Source of the DNA: Flavobacteriaceae bacterium UBA7302
GTDB taxonomy: Bacteria; Bacteroidota; Bacteroidia; Flavobacteriales; Flavobacteriaceae
Reading direction: 5' to 3'
DNA: 64,000 nucleotides
Assembly (NCBI GenBank): GCA_002471825.1
Contig: DKQS01000004.1
Span: 124,001-188,000, forward strand
Below are positions 9,015 through 17,326 of the stretch, in pieces. Under the pieces are notes generated by a model that saw nothing but the letters and a program-made list of their open reading frames with translations, had not been told where the DNA came from and searched no databases. The translations under genes were made by a program, and so were the position numbers. The number at the start of each line of letters is the position of its first letter. Within the stretch, counting starts at the first letter, position 1.

Positions 9015-11161
9015 TTATCAAAAAAATCCAAATAGACAATTACCTATGTTACTATGACACTAATCCCTTTGTGTTGTCAGAAGGGTTGAATATAATTCTT
9101 GGTGAAAACGGAGAAGGCAAAACAAAATTTTTTGAGGCTGTAGATTGGTTATTCAATGGGGAGAATGAAGATCTTGAATTACTTGTTTCTGCAAAGAAAT
9201 TAAGTGAAACTGAAATTGGCGAAAGCTTTAGGGTGAGAGTTTCAATGACTGTTGAACAGTACGGCGATAGCAAAATAATAACAAGATCGTTTGTTGCTAA
9301 AAAGGAAAAAGAAAATCAGTGTTCAACGTTGAGCTTTATGATTGAGGGTATAGAAGAAAATAGTCTGGGTGAAAGAAGTCAAGTTGATGGAGCAGATCTT
9401 CTCGATAGGGTATTTCCTTTTCAAATTCGAAAATATTCAATGTTTAAAGGTGAAGCTGATTTAAATATTTTCGAAAGTGATAATGCCTTAGTCAACCTTA
9501 TCAACTTATTTTCAGAAGCAAAACACTACGATAAATATTCAGAGAAAGGTACTTTTCTTAGGGAAAAAGCTGAAAAAGCAGTAGAAGATTCTGCGAAACT
9601 TGACAAGAAAAATGCAAATCTTTACAAGAAACTTGAGGGAGAAATTTCGCTTCTTGAAAAAGAGAAAGCCAAATACGAAGTCCATTTAAATTCTACTGAT
9701 GAAGAAATTAGGAAAATTGAAGGGAATTTACAACTAGCAGAAAGTCACGTCAAGAACGCAGATGCTTTAGAAACGCTGAATAAGAGGATAAAAGATATAG
9801 AACAAAAAATTTCCAATCTTAATAGTAATATAGACGAAAATTACACTACATCCCTATTTGATGAAAATTGGATTCTAGTCAATTTTGAACCCTATCATAA
9901 AGAGTTTGCTGAAAAGGTGTCTGAGCATAGCAAAAAACGTAGGGAACTTCAATCTGAATTTGACAAAGAAAAGGGAATTAAACTTGGTGAGAAAAAAGCA
10001 AAAGCAGATTTGCTTAATAATGCGGTTCCACTTCCTACCGGAGTACCTTCAAAGGCTCATATGGAAGAGATGCTTAGCGATGAAATATGCAAAGTATGTA
10101 ATCGTGAAGCAAAAAAGGGTTCTGACGCCTATGAATTTATGATGAAAAGACTAAAGAAATATCTAGAAAGTCAAGTTTCCGATGAAACAGAAGATGAAAA
10201 AGATGAGCCACTTTTTAAGTTGGATTATACAAATAGACTGGAAAACTTGAGCATTAGCCACGAAGATAATTTGAAAAATCTACGATCTATAAGAACAAGG
10301 ATTAAAGAACTCTTTGAGTTTAATGACGATAGAAAAAAAGAGATCGAAGAACTCAGTGAGCAGTTAGAGAAAGAAAAATCAGAAAGAGAGAGAATTTTGG
10401 GTAATTCTAGCATCGCAGAGGAAAAACTAATAGATGTACTTAAAAATTACAATTCGTGGCAAGAAGATTTAAAAAACCGAAATCGGGACCAACTTAGATA
10501 CACATCAGAATATGATAAGCTTGAAGCTCAATTGAAAATAAAGAAAGGGGAAAAAGACAAAATTGACACGGACTCTGCAAATTCATTCTTGATTAAGACA
10601 AGAAATATTTTACGAGATATTGAAACAATCTTTTTTGATACCAAGGAAAAAAAGTTTGATGAGTTTATTGAGAAGCTACAAACCAAGTCTAATAACTTTT
10701 TCAAGAAAATCAACATTGATGCTTTTACTGGCACAATTGTATTTACAAGGCGGAATAAAGTTAGTCGAACTATAGTTGAAGTTGAGTTGCAAGAGGATGG
10801 AAGAGTTTTTTATAAGCCAAATCAATCGCTGCTAACATCAATGCACATCTCAATTCTTTTTGCTATATCAGAATTGGCTACAGAGACAAAAGAAGAAAAT
10901 TTCCCGATGATTTTCGATGCGCCTACATCATCATTTGGTGAAAATAAAACTGCCCAGTTCTTGAACTTAATTTTTGAAACCGAAAATCAAAAAATACTGC
11001 TGATTAAAGATTTTCTTAATACCGATAGAACGACGAAAGCACTTTCAATAAAAAAAGAATTTGAGAGCGTTAGAAGAGATAAAGCTTTTTGGGTAAAACT
11101 AGAAAGGCCGTTTGACCCAAATAATTTGAAGACAATTAACTCACAGGTAATTACACTATAA
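9011..11161 (+). CDS. Rad50/DndD-like zinc-hook ATPase, SspH-like
   Basis: This 716-aa SMC-type ATPase has Walker A GENGEGKT (31-38), a long coiled coil (about 185-335 and 405-525) split by a zinc-hook-like C360-x2-C363, and a Walker B at 631-638 (FPMIFDAP). The usual ABC signature before Walker B is not a clear LSGG form; the equivalent stretch (about 605-615) reads SLLTSMHIS. It likely clamps or scans DNA together with the helicase, as in SspFGH restriction modules. Overlaps the small gene before it by 4 nt and is followed after 1 nt by another ORF. DndD is the closest other family. Confidence 0.7.
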   Translation: MIIKKIQIDNYLCYYDTNPFVLSEGLNIILGENGEGKTKFFEAVDWLFNGENEDLELLVSAKKLSETEIGESFRVRVSMTVEQYGDSKIITRSFVAKKEKENQCSTLSFMIEGIEENSLGERSQVDGADLLDRVFPFQIRKYSMFKGEADLNIFESDNALVNLINLFSEAKHYDKYSEKGTFLREKAEKAVEDSAKLDKKNANLYKKLEGEISLLEKEKAKYEVHLNSTDEEIRKIEGNLQLAESHVKNADALETLNKRIKDIEQKISNLNSNIDENYTTSLFDENWILVNFEPYHKEFAEKVSEHSKKRRELQSEFDKEKGIKLGEKKAKADLLNNAVPLPTGVPSKAHMEEMLSDEICKVCNREAKKGSDAYEFMMKRLKKYLESQVSDETEDEKDEPLFKLDYTNRLENLSISHEDNLKNLRSIRTRIKELFEFNDDRKKEIEELSEQLEKEKSERERILGNSSIAEEKLIDVLKNYNSWQEDLKNRNRDQLRYTSEYDKLEAQLKIKKGEKDKIDTDSANSFLIKTRNILRDIETIFFDTKEKKFDEFIEKLQTKSNNFFKKINIDAFTGTIVFTRRNKVSRTIVEVELQEDGRVFYKPNQSLLTSMHISILFAISELATETKEENFPMIFDAPTSSFGENKTAQFLNLIFETENQKILLIKDFLNTDRTTKALSIKKEFESVRRDKAFWVKLERPFDPNNLKTINSQVITL

Positions 11162-11162
11162 G

Positions 11163-11684
11163 ATGAATAATTTATTTGAAAAATGGAAAACTAAAATTCC
11201 AAAATACAGTGAGGTACATAAAGACTTGTTTGCTTCACTTTCTCAAAAGTTTGGAGCCGAGGGCGAAAAGAAGATTAATTTAGGGAAGCATTTTAGTACT
11301 AACTATGAACTATATACCTACGCCTTTTTTCTAGGTCTCTATAACGATGAATATAGTCCAATTCCTGATAATGAAAAGAAAACAGACTTTAGCCATCATA
11401 TTCAGCATTGGGGAAGTAAGACAACGATCTCTACACGTAAGGATTTTACGAATTTACAAGAGAATATATTTATTGCACTAATTGCAAAAACAAATATAAA
11501 CTTGATAGATTTAGAGCAGGGTGAACTCGATGAAGGTCAAGCAATCAAATTAATTCTTAAAACAATGGAGTCATACACAAATGGAGGTCTTATCCTTATC
11601 AAGGAAAAGTTGGAGGAAAACCCAAATTACTTTTTACAACCGACTTCATTTTTAAATTTGATTTTAGAAAGAAATCTAGCCTAA
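11163..11684 (+). CDS. Unrecognised 173-aa protein at end of ssp operon
   Basis: I do not recognise this protein. It is soluble, mixed alpha/beta in pattern, with a conserved-looking stretch LYTYAFFLGLYND (about 50-62) and HHIQHWGSK (97-105) and no signal peptide or membrane segment. It starts one base after the stop of the SspH-like gene, so it is co-translated with it. That places it as an eighth component or a regulator/immunity factor of the defence operon. It could be a structural partner of the ATPase. No catalytic motif is visible. Confidence 0.6.
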   Translation: MNNLFEKWKTKIPKYSEVHKDLFASLSQKFGAEGEKKINLGKHFSTNYELYTYAFFLGLYNDEYSPIPDNEKKTDFSHHIQHWGSKTTISTRKDFTNLQENIFIALIAKTNINLIDLEQGELDEGQAIKLILKTMESYTNGGLILIKEKLEENPNYFLQPTSFLNLILERNLA

Positions 11685-11726
11685 TACTATGAGCTAATAA
11701 AATAGAAGAAACAGACTGCTACTAAG

Positions 11727-13106
11727 ATGCCAGAAACCAACCGCATAGAATACAAACGAGAACTTTCCGATGGACTTGAAAAAGAAATTATTGCTTTTTT
11801 GAACTATCGTGAGGGCGGCATTCTCTATATCGGTATCGACAAAAACGAGAATGTTTGCGGTTTGGTAGATGCTGATAGTGACCAGTTAAAAATTAAGGAT
11901 AGGCTAAAGAACAATATCCGTCCTTCGGCACTCGGTTTGTTCGATATTGTGAGCGAGCAAAAGGACGGTAAAAACATCCTGAAAATCATTGTGGCCAGCG
12001 GTCCAGAAAAACCATATCATCTTAAAAAATATGGGATGAGTGAAAAAGGTTGTTTTATTCGTTTAGGTTCAGCAGCCGAACCAATGCCTCAAAAAATGAT
12101 TGACGAGCTCTTTGCTAAACGTACCCGGAATTCTATTAGCAAAATTAAAGCTGGCAAACAGGATTTGAGCTTTAGCCAGTTAAAAATTTACTACGAAGAG
12201 TCGGGATATACCCTCGGTAAAGCGTTTTCAAAGAATTTGGAACTACTAACTGAAGATGGCGCTTTCAATTATGCCGCCTATCTTTTGGCGGATAAAAACA
12301 ATACTTCCATTAAGGTTGCCAAATATTCCGGTACAACTCGAACAGACCTAATAGAAAGCAATGAGTACGGTCACGAATGTTTGGTAAAAGCTACTAAACA
12401 AGTAATTGATAAAATTGCCATAGAGAACAGAACCGCGACAAAAATTACATCAAAGGAAAGGCAACAGGCTAATCTTTGGAATCCCATTGCATTACGAGAG
12501 GCCATCATTAATGCCTTTGTACATAACGATTATACAAATGAAATTACCCCAAAGTTTGAAATCTTTACAGATAGAATTGAAATCACATCGGCAGGTGGTT
12601 TGCCCGAAGGGTTAAGCAAGCAAGAGTTTTTTGAGGGCTTTTCAGTTCCACGCAATAAGGAACTGATGCGAATTTTTAAGGATTTGGAACTCGTAGAACA
12701 ATTAGGTTCTGGTATTCCTCGTATTTTAGGACATTATGGAAAAGAAAGTTTTAGTTTTTCTGATAATTTCCTAAGAATGACTTTTACCGTTAAAGAAGAA
12801 ACTAACGAAACTGCTGTTAAAGTTGATGATGAAGAAGCTAGTCAAAAAGGTGGTGTAATAGGTAGTGTAATAGGTAGTGTAAAAGGTGGTGCAATTGATG
12901 CAGCTGAAGCTCTAACTAAAAGACAAAAAGAAGTACTTAAACTAATTGCAGCTAATCCTTCAATAACATATAATGATATAGCTGAAGCTTTAGGTATTAA
13001 TGAATCTGCCGTAGGAAAACATATTACAGCTATCAAGAATAAAGGATTTTTAATACGTCACGGCGATACTAGAGGTTATTGGGAAATCAACCTTGATAAA
13101 AATTAA
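11727..13106 (+). CDS. AlbA_2/HATPase/winged-helix regulator
   Basis: This 459-aa protein has an N-terminal AlbA_2 (Schlafen-type) putative nucleic-acid-binding domain (residues about 5-120, with EYKRELSDGLEKEIIAFLN and GGILYIGIDKN), a HATPase_c_4-like middle (about 250-345, with LREAIINAFVHNDY and LGSGIPRI) and a C-terminal winged helix (about 400-458, ITYNDIAEALGINESAVGKHI). Such proteins are usually annotated as ATP-binding transcriptional regulators. It lies 42 nt after the defence operon and may be a further operon member or an element regulator. A 12-bp repeat encodes the linker between the last two domains. Confidence 0.8.
   Translation: MPETNRIEYKRELSDGLEKEIIAFLNYREGGILYIGIDKNENVCGLVDADSDQLKIKDRLKNNIRPSALGLFDIVSEQKDGKNILKIIVASGPEKPYHLKKYGMSEKGCFIRLGSAAEPMPQKMIDELFAKRTRNSISKIKAGKQDLSFSQLKIYYEESGYTLGKAFSKNLELLTEDGAFNYAAYLLADKNNTSIKVAKYSGTTRTDLIESNEYGHECLVKATKQVIDKIAIENRTATKITSKERQQANLWNPIALREAIINAFVHNDYTNEITPKFEIFTDRIEITSAGGLPEGLSKQEFFEGFSVPRNKELMRIFKDLELVEQLGSGIPRILGHYGKESFSFSDNFLRMTFTVKEETNETAVKVDDEEASQKGGVIGSVIGSVKGGAIDAAEALTKRQKEVLKLIAANPSITYNDIAEALGINESAVGKHITAIKNKGFLIRHGDTRGYWEINLDKN
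12849..12896 (+). repeat. 12-bp in-frame tandem repeat in regulator linker
   Basis: Four 12-bp units (12849, 12861, 12873, 12885) encode GGVI, GSVI, GSVK and GGAI in the linker before the winged helix. Unit copy number could vary by slippage without breaking the frame. Confidence 0.75.
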
Positions 13107-13120
13107 AATAAAGCTTCTTT

Positions 13121-13483
13121 TTAAAAAGGCCCTTTTTCCCTCGGACCTTTGTTAGTTACTTTCCATTGGTTATTTTCTTTGACTAGCTTAAAGATACCCG
13201 ACTTTCCATCAAAGGACGTTTTATACTTTACCCAAGCAATTTCACCTTCAATGGCTTCGTCCAAAATCTCTACTTTAATATCCTTATCAGAATCGGGTAT
13301 CATATTTTGAACTGTGATTAAACTGGCATATCCATCCGATGTTGTATGCTTTTTTAAAACTGATTCATCTTTTGAGAAAAAACTTTCGGCTACAATTTGT
13401 GCCGTTTCGGTGTGGGACATCTTATTATTTCCAGCACAGGAAATAAATAACAGTACAAGTGAGCAGATAAGTAATCTTTTCAT
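13121..13483 (-). CDS. DUF4878-like lipoprotein
   Basis: A 120-aa protein with a lipoprotein signal peptide (lipobox FISC, Cys16) followed by a small domain with AQIVAESFFSKD and a C-terminal FKLVKENNQWKVT, the pattern of DUF4878/NTF2-like secreted proteins. It begins 7 nt after the TraN stop and ends the conjugation operon. It would sit on the inner face of the outer membrane or the periplasmic side and may assist the conjugation machine; this role is inferred only from position. Confidence 0.75.
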   Translation of the reverse strand: MKRLLICSLVLLFISCAGNNKMSHTETAQIVAESFFSKDESVLKKHTTSDGYASLITVQNMIPDSDKDIKVEILDEAIEGEIAWVKYKTSFDGKSGIFKLVKENNQWKVTNKGPREKGPF

Positions 13484-13490
13484 AATATTA

Positions 13491-14321
13491 TTAATTTGGG
13501 TTATTAATATATCTATGAGATATATTCAGTTTTATGTTTCGTTCGCCATCATTCTCATTCAATTCCAAAATTGCCCTACGGTCACTGGATAATGAAAATT
13601 TGGGCAGTACATAAACAAATCTTACCGTTTTACCTTCTGTAATTTTTGAAGGCAGATGGTGCTTGTAAATAGGCTCCTGATATAAACTCTGTAAGGACTT
13701 CTTTTTCCCCGTTTGTCGGGCCTCTATTGAGAGGTTCAAAAAATTCAAATCGTAATCCATTGAAGAATTATTCTCAATCTGGATAACAAAGTAGAGTTCT
13801 TCTTTATCAAAAACAACATTTTCAACAATCAAGACAATGTCTTGATTTCGGTTCTTAATCCGACCAACACGCTGGTTTCTGTTAAGAAGATAGGAGCAGA
13901 ATTTCTGATAATAGTAGGTTCTGTTATCTATATTTTTCTCAGAAGTAACAACCTGAATCGAATCGGTTACGATTGGTTTTTCATTCCCAATACTATTTGA
14001 TACCGGGATAAAATAATTGAGCTTTGATAGCTGCTTTTTATATCTTATAATATACGAAAAAATTGAGCCATTTCTGTTGATTAACAGAAGATTACTTTCC
14101 TTACCAGGTTTGGCTTGAAGAAGACCAAAATATTGTTCCTTTTCACGATTATAAGTAAATACAAAATTATCCGAACCGGTTATGCCTTGGCGTATTGGTT
14201 CCGGAAAAAATAGCGCAACATTTTTAGTGTCATTTGCGTAAATGGTGTCGAGGGCTGTATGTGTTTGTGCTTGCGCTAACGCGAAAAGAAATAAACTCGT
14301 TATTAAAATTATTGCTTTCAT
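13491..14321 (-). CDS. traN: Conjugative transposon protein TraN (DUF4138)
   Basis: A 276-aa secreted protein: signal peptide residues 1-18, then a beta-rich domain (DTIYANDTKNVALFFPEPIRQ, GSDNFVFTYN). This matches TraN of Bacteroidetes conjugative transposons, an outer-membrane-associated part of the mating channel, in the position of VirB9-like proteins. It overlaps traM by 4 nt, and order traK-traM-traN is that of CTnDOT-type operons. Confidence 0.85.
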   Translation of the reverse strand: MKAIILITSLFLFALAQAQTHTALDTIYANDTKNVALFFPEPIRQGITGSDNFVFTYNREKEQYFGLLQAKPGKESNLLLINRNGSIFSYIIRYKKQLSKLNYFIPVSNSIGNEKPIVTDSIQVVTSEKNIDNRTYYYQKFCSYLLNRNQRVGRIKNRNQDIVLIVENVVFDKEELYFVIQIENNSSMDYDLNFLNLSIEARQTGKKKSLQSLYQEPIYKHHLPSKITEGKTVRFVYVLPKFSLSSDRRAILELNENDGERNIKLNISHRYINNPN

Positions 14322-15247
14322 AATTTTGGTTTTAGGATTAATTTGTAATTGTTCAGCACGGTTACTTTTACCCTTCTGTTAGAACGTCTGAATACTTGTG
14401 TAAGCCCGCCTACTTGTGGGACACTGGGAATATTAATATCACCAATAACATCATCAAGCACTTCTCTAGTTGCCTCTTCTCTAAAGTTATTTTCGACATA
14501 TATGCCCTCGCTTCCATCTAACAAATCGAATGCTTTAAGTTTAGTTGGATGATGTTTTATGTTTTCAATCTCAATCAAGGCACGATTGGGTTGAAAACTG
14601 ATAAACCCAAAAACGGGTGTATTCTTTGGCATCTGCTTACCATTAATAGTAGCTGATTTGGTAAGGCGCATTCGTAATCGGGTATTCGCTTTAACAACCT
14701 GGTCGCCATCAACCACTACATAAATCGTTTCATCTGTATTGCCAATTACCGAAACTTCATTGGGCTTAGGCGAAGCGGCGAAGAATAGTTGATGTTCCAG
14801 CCCCAATTCTTTAGCTTGTATTTTTTGTTCCCGCTTTAGTTCGGCTGAGTCGATTTGTTGCGTGTGGTTTTGAGCGACTTTCTTTTGCCCCAGGTTTCTA
14901 TACTTCTTTTCAGAATATTGAATCTTACCAGCATTGTATATACTATCCACAATGCGTTCTTTTTCTTGTTCTGGCAAATCAGGATTGTATATCCCTGTGG
15001 AATCTAAAAGTTTTTCATCGTAGATGCTGGGCGCATTATTTTCGCGCACTTCCTTTAAGTCATTAATGGCATCCAACTTTGAATCATACTCTTTTTGGTT
15101 TTCGTCCAAATCTGGTACTAAGGTCTGTTTAAGGTTTTTATTCTCATTTTCATCATCGCCCATAACCATCATAGAATAGGAAATAAGGAATATGAAAATT
15201 ACAGCCAGTACAGCTGCAAAGACAATTTTGTTCTTTTCTATCTTCAT
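14318..15247 (-). CDS. traM: Conjugative transposon protein TraM
   Basis: A 309-aa inner-membrane protein with one transmembrane helix near the N-terminus (about 9-28), a charged periplasmic linker (about 30-150) and a C-terminal domain (about 165-309, with LRMRLTKSATINGKQMPKNTP and IPSVPQVGGLTQVFRR) typical of TraM, which is thought to play the VirB10 part linking the inner and outer membrane. It overlaps traN by 4 nt and follows traK after 30 nt. Confidence 0.85.
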   Translation of the reverse strand: MKIEKNKIVFAAVLAVIFIFLISYSMMVMGDDENENKNLKQTLVPDLDENQKEYDSKLDAINDLKEVRENNAPSIYDEKLLDSTGIYNPDLPEQEKERIVDSIYNAGKIQYSEKKYRNLGQKKVAQNHTQQIDSAELKREQKIQAKELGLEHQLFFAASPKPNEVSVIGNTDETIYVVVDGDQVVKANTRLRMRLTKSATINGKQMPKNTPVFGFISFQPNRALIEIENIKHHPTKLKAFDLLDGSEGIYVENNFREEATREVLDDVIGDINIPSVPQVGGLTQVFRRSNRRVKVTVLNNYKLILKPKL

Positions 15248-15277
15248 AATTGTAGTTTTTAAATGCCGATTATCGGC

Positions 15278-15892
15278 TCAACTTTCATTGTTTATCTTCT
15301 TTAAGGTGTTCTCGAAATAGTCTGTAATCAACAATCCGTGTGGATTATTTGGAAAGTTCCTATCAACTGGGATTAAGTGTCCGCTAGAAACCAATTCGTA
15401 GGTGTCAATTATTGAACCTCTATTGATTTCAAAAATGGTAACCGTTCTAAAAACATACGTTCCGTTTTGTTCTTCGATTTGTGAATCTATGCTCAGTACT
15501 TTTTGAACTAATGAATATTGCAGTAGTCGGTTATAGACACCATCCGCTTTTTTCTGGCGATAGAGATTATCAACAGAACTGTTACCCAACCAAAGGGCTT
15601 TTTCAAGATTCCGTTCATAGTTACTGGCATCGATATTATAGAAATAGTTGTGGAATAGGTCTAAATGGGCTAAGGCCTCGACCTTGAAATTTTCTTTTTG
15701 GGTAACGAGCTTGAGCGGAATAATACTACCATCAGTATTTATGGCAAAGGCACTATTGAGTGCTTCCTTATTCGTTTTAAATGCCATCCAAAGCGAAAAA
15801 GTGCTAGATAGCATTGCAAAAATGACAACTGTCAACACGATAAATCTGTTCAACTTTAAAACTGCATAGATGTTTTTATAGGGTGTTTTCAT
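15278..15892 (-). CDS. traK: Conjugative transposon protein TraK
   Basis: A 204-aa protein with one transmembrane helix (about 17-37) and a periplasmic domain (ALAHLDLFHNYFYNIDASNYERNL). This is the TraK family, VirB8-like in topology, a scaffold of the conjugation channel. Eleven nt after traJ. TraH, TraL and other small genes of larger CTnDOT operons are not seen between traJ and traM. Confidence 0.85.
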   Translation of the reverse strand: MKTPYKNIYAVLKLNRFIVLTVVIFAMLSSTFSLWMAFKTNKEALNSAFAINTDGSIIPLKLVTQKENFKVEALAHLDLFHNYFYNIDASNYERNLEKALWLGNSSVDNLYRQKKADGVYNRLLQYSLVQKVLSIDSQIEEQNGTYVFRTVTIFEINRGSIIDTYELVSSGHLIPVDRNFPNNPHGLLITDYFENTLKKINNES

Positions 15893-15903
15893 TTTCGTTG
15901 GAA

Positions 15904-16728
15904 TTAACTGGTAAATAATCTGAGGGTAAATGATGTGGCGCGCTTGTATAATTTGAACTTTAGAAACACAATGAATCCAACTGAACCAAGCTGAACCACA
16001 GGTGCAAAAAAGCCCTGGCCAACATCTGTTCCAAACAGGTTAGTCCAGAAATTCGTATTGATTTCAGTATAGAGCGCATTTACAAATATGTTAACTAGGA
16101 AGAAGGCTGGCACAAGCATATAGACCGCAGCGTACAATTTGAAAAACGTATAGGCAAGCGAACGGAATTTTTCAAAAACTGCTAGGCTTATGACTAATGG
16201 GAAAAAGGCCTGCATAATACCCAGTAGAAAAAAACGTTCAGCGAGAAATAGCGGATATATGAACAGGTCTAAAATCCATAGTATAATGCCAATAATAAAA
16301 GCTAATATTTTGAATCCATAAAGGGGCGTGACCAAGGCTTCATATAAGAGGGTCATTGCCGCTTGTGCTACCTCGATAATGCTTACATCTTCCTCAATGG
16401 GAATGTCCTGCATCTGTAACGGCAATAAAGCTGGTGCTGTACCACGATATTGTGCTTCAATAGAAACCAAGATGCTATCGAAAAAGCCCAAAACCTGTGT
16501 TGAGAATATGACCAAAAGAACAACAGCAAAGTTTTTGGTCAATTCCCCCGGGCTCAACCCCCAAGTGTAACCGTCCTTATCCGCAATACCTTCGTTATAT
16601 TTTTTCAGGATGTTTACGAGAAAAAACAACACAGCAAGCGTTTTCATTCCGGCAATGGTATATTGCGAGAAGCTACTATTCTGTATCGTTTGAAAAACAG
16701 TGTCGATATATTCCAGTCCGATTGACAT
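15904..16728 (-). CDS. traJ: Conjugative transposon membrane protein TraJ
   Basis: A 274-aa polytopic membrane protein with about six to seven hydrophobic segments (for example residues 28-40, 72-86, 145-165, 170-190, 205-228, 245-262). Position between traI and traK and the topology fit TraJ, the VirB6/TrbL-like pore component. Charged start (SIGLEYIDTVFQTIQN) precedes the first helix. Confidence 0.8.
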   Translation of the reverse strand: MSIGLEYIDTVFQTIQNSSFSQYTIAGMKTLAVLFFLVNILKKYNEGIADKDGYTWGLSPGELTKNFAVVLLVIFSTQVLGFFDSILVSIEAQYRGTAPALLPLQMQDIPIEEDVSIIEVAQAAMTLLYEALVTPLYGFKILAFIIGIILWILDLFIYPLFLAERFFLLGIMQAFFPLVISLAVFEKFRSLAYTFFKLYAAVYMLVPAFFLVNIFVNALYTEINTNFWTNLFGTDVGQGFFAPVVQLGSVGFIVFLKFKLYKRATSFTLRLFTS

Positions 16729-16734
16729 TTCTTT

Positions 16735-17322
16735 TTAATACTCAGTTTCTCGGTTATTGATTTTATCTTGCATCTTTCTGAAGGAAATTATATCTCGATA
16801 GCGTTTCGTTTTTGTTTTGATAGTGGAAACCATTTCCTTAGATTCCTTTTCCTTCTGTTTCAACACTTCAGCTCGTTCGGCATCGGACATCTTTAGATTA
16901 TCGCTGGATAAGATTTCGCTCATAAAATCAACCGTGTCCAAAGAATTTTGGACTATGGCATCGAATGATTCAGCAATTCGTGTTACTTCTTCTGGTTTGA
17001 TGTAAGGCGAGTTTAAAATATCCTGCAAATCATTTTGCATTACATTGATAAGGCGCTGATTGTTTTGTGCAATTTCCTCAACTGCTCTTAACTGTTGAAC
17101 GACGCTGGATACTTTCTCTATAGCGTCTTTAGCATCTTTTAGGAATTTTACAGACTTAATCATTTCAGCCGTCTGCTTTCCTGATTCTATAAGTTGTTTT
17201 ACCAAGCTTACAAAGTTGGTATTGTCATAAACTGGCATTCCCTGGGCGGTAGTATCGCTGGGCAATAAAAGGGCAATTGCTAAGAATAGCCCAAACAAGA
17301 ATGTTTTGATTTTTGTTTTCAT
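16735..17322 (-). CDS. traI: TraI-like (DUF4141) conjugation protein
   Basis: A 195-aa exported helical protein with a signal peptide (about 1-26) and a long coiled-coil-rich body (about 35-195; many E, K, Q and hydrophobic heptads). It sits between traG and traJ, which is the place of TraI/DUF4141, a VirB5-like periplasmic protein that supports the pilus or channel. Spacing is 4 nt from traG and 6 nt to traJ. Confidence 0.75.
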   Translation of the reverse strand: MKTKIKTFLFGLFLAIALLLPSDTTAQGMPVYDNTNFVSLVKQLIESGKQTAEMIKSVKFLKDAKDAIEKVSSVVQQLRAVEEIAQNNQRLINVMQNDLQDILNSPYIKPEEVTRIAESFDAIVQNSLDTVDFMSEILSSDNLKMSDAERAEVLKQKEKESKEMVSTIKTKTKRYRDIISFRKMQDKINNRETEY

Positions 17323-17326
17323 AATA

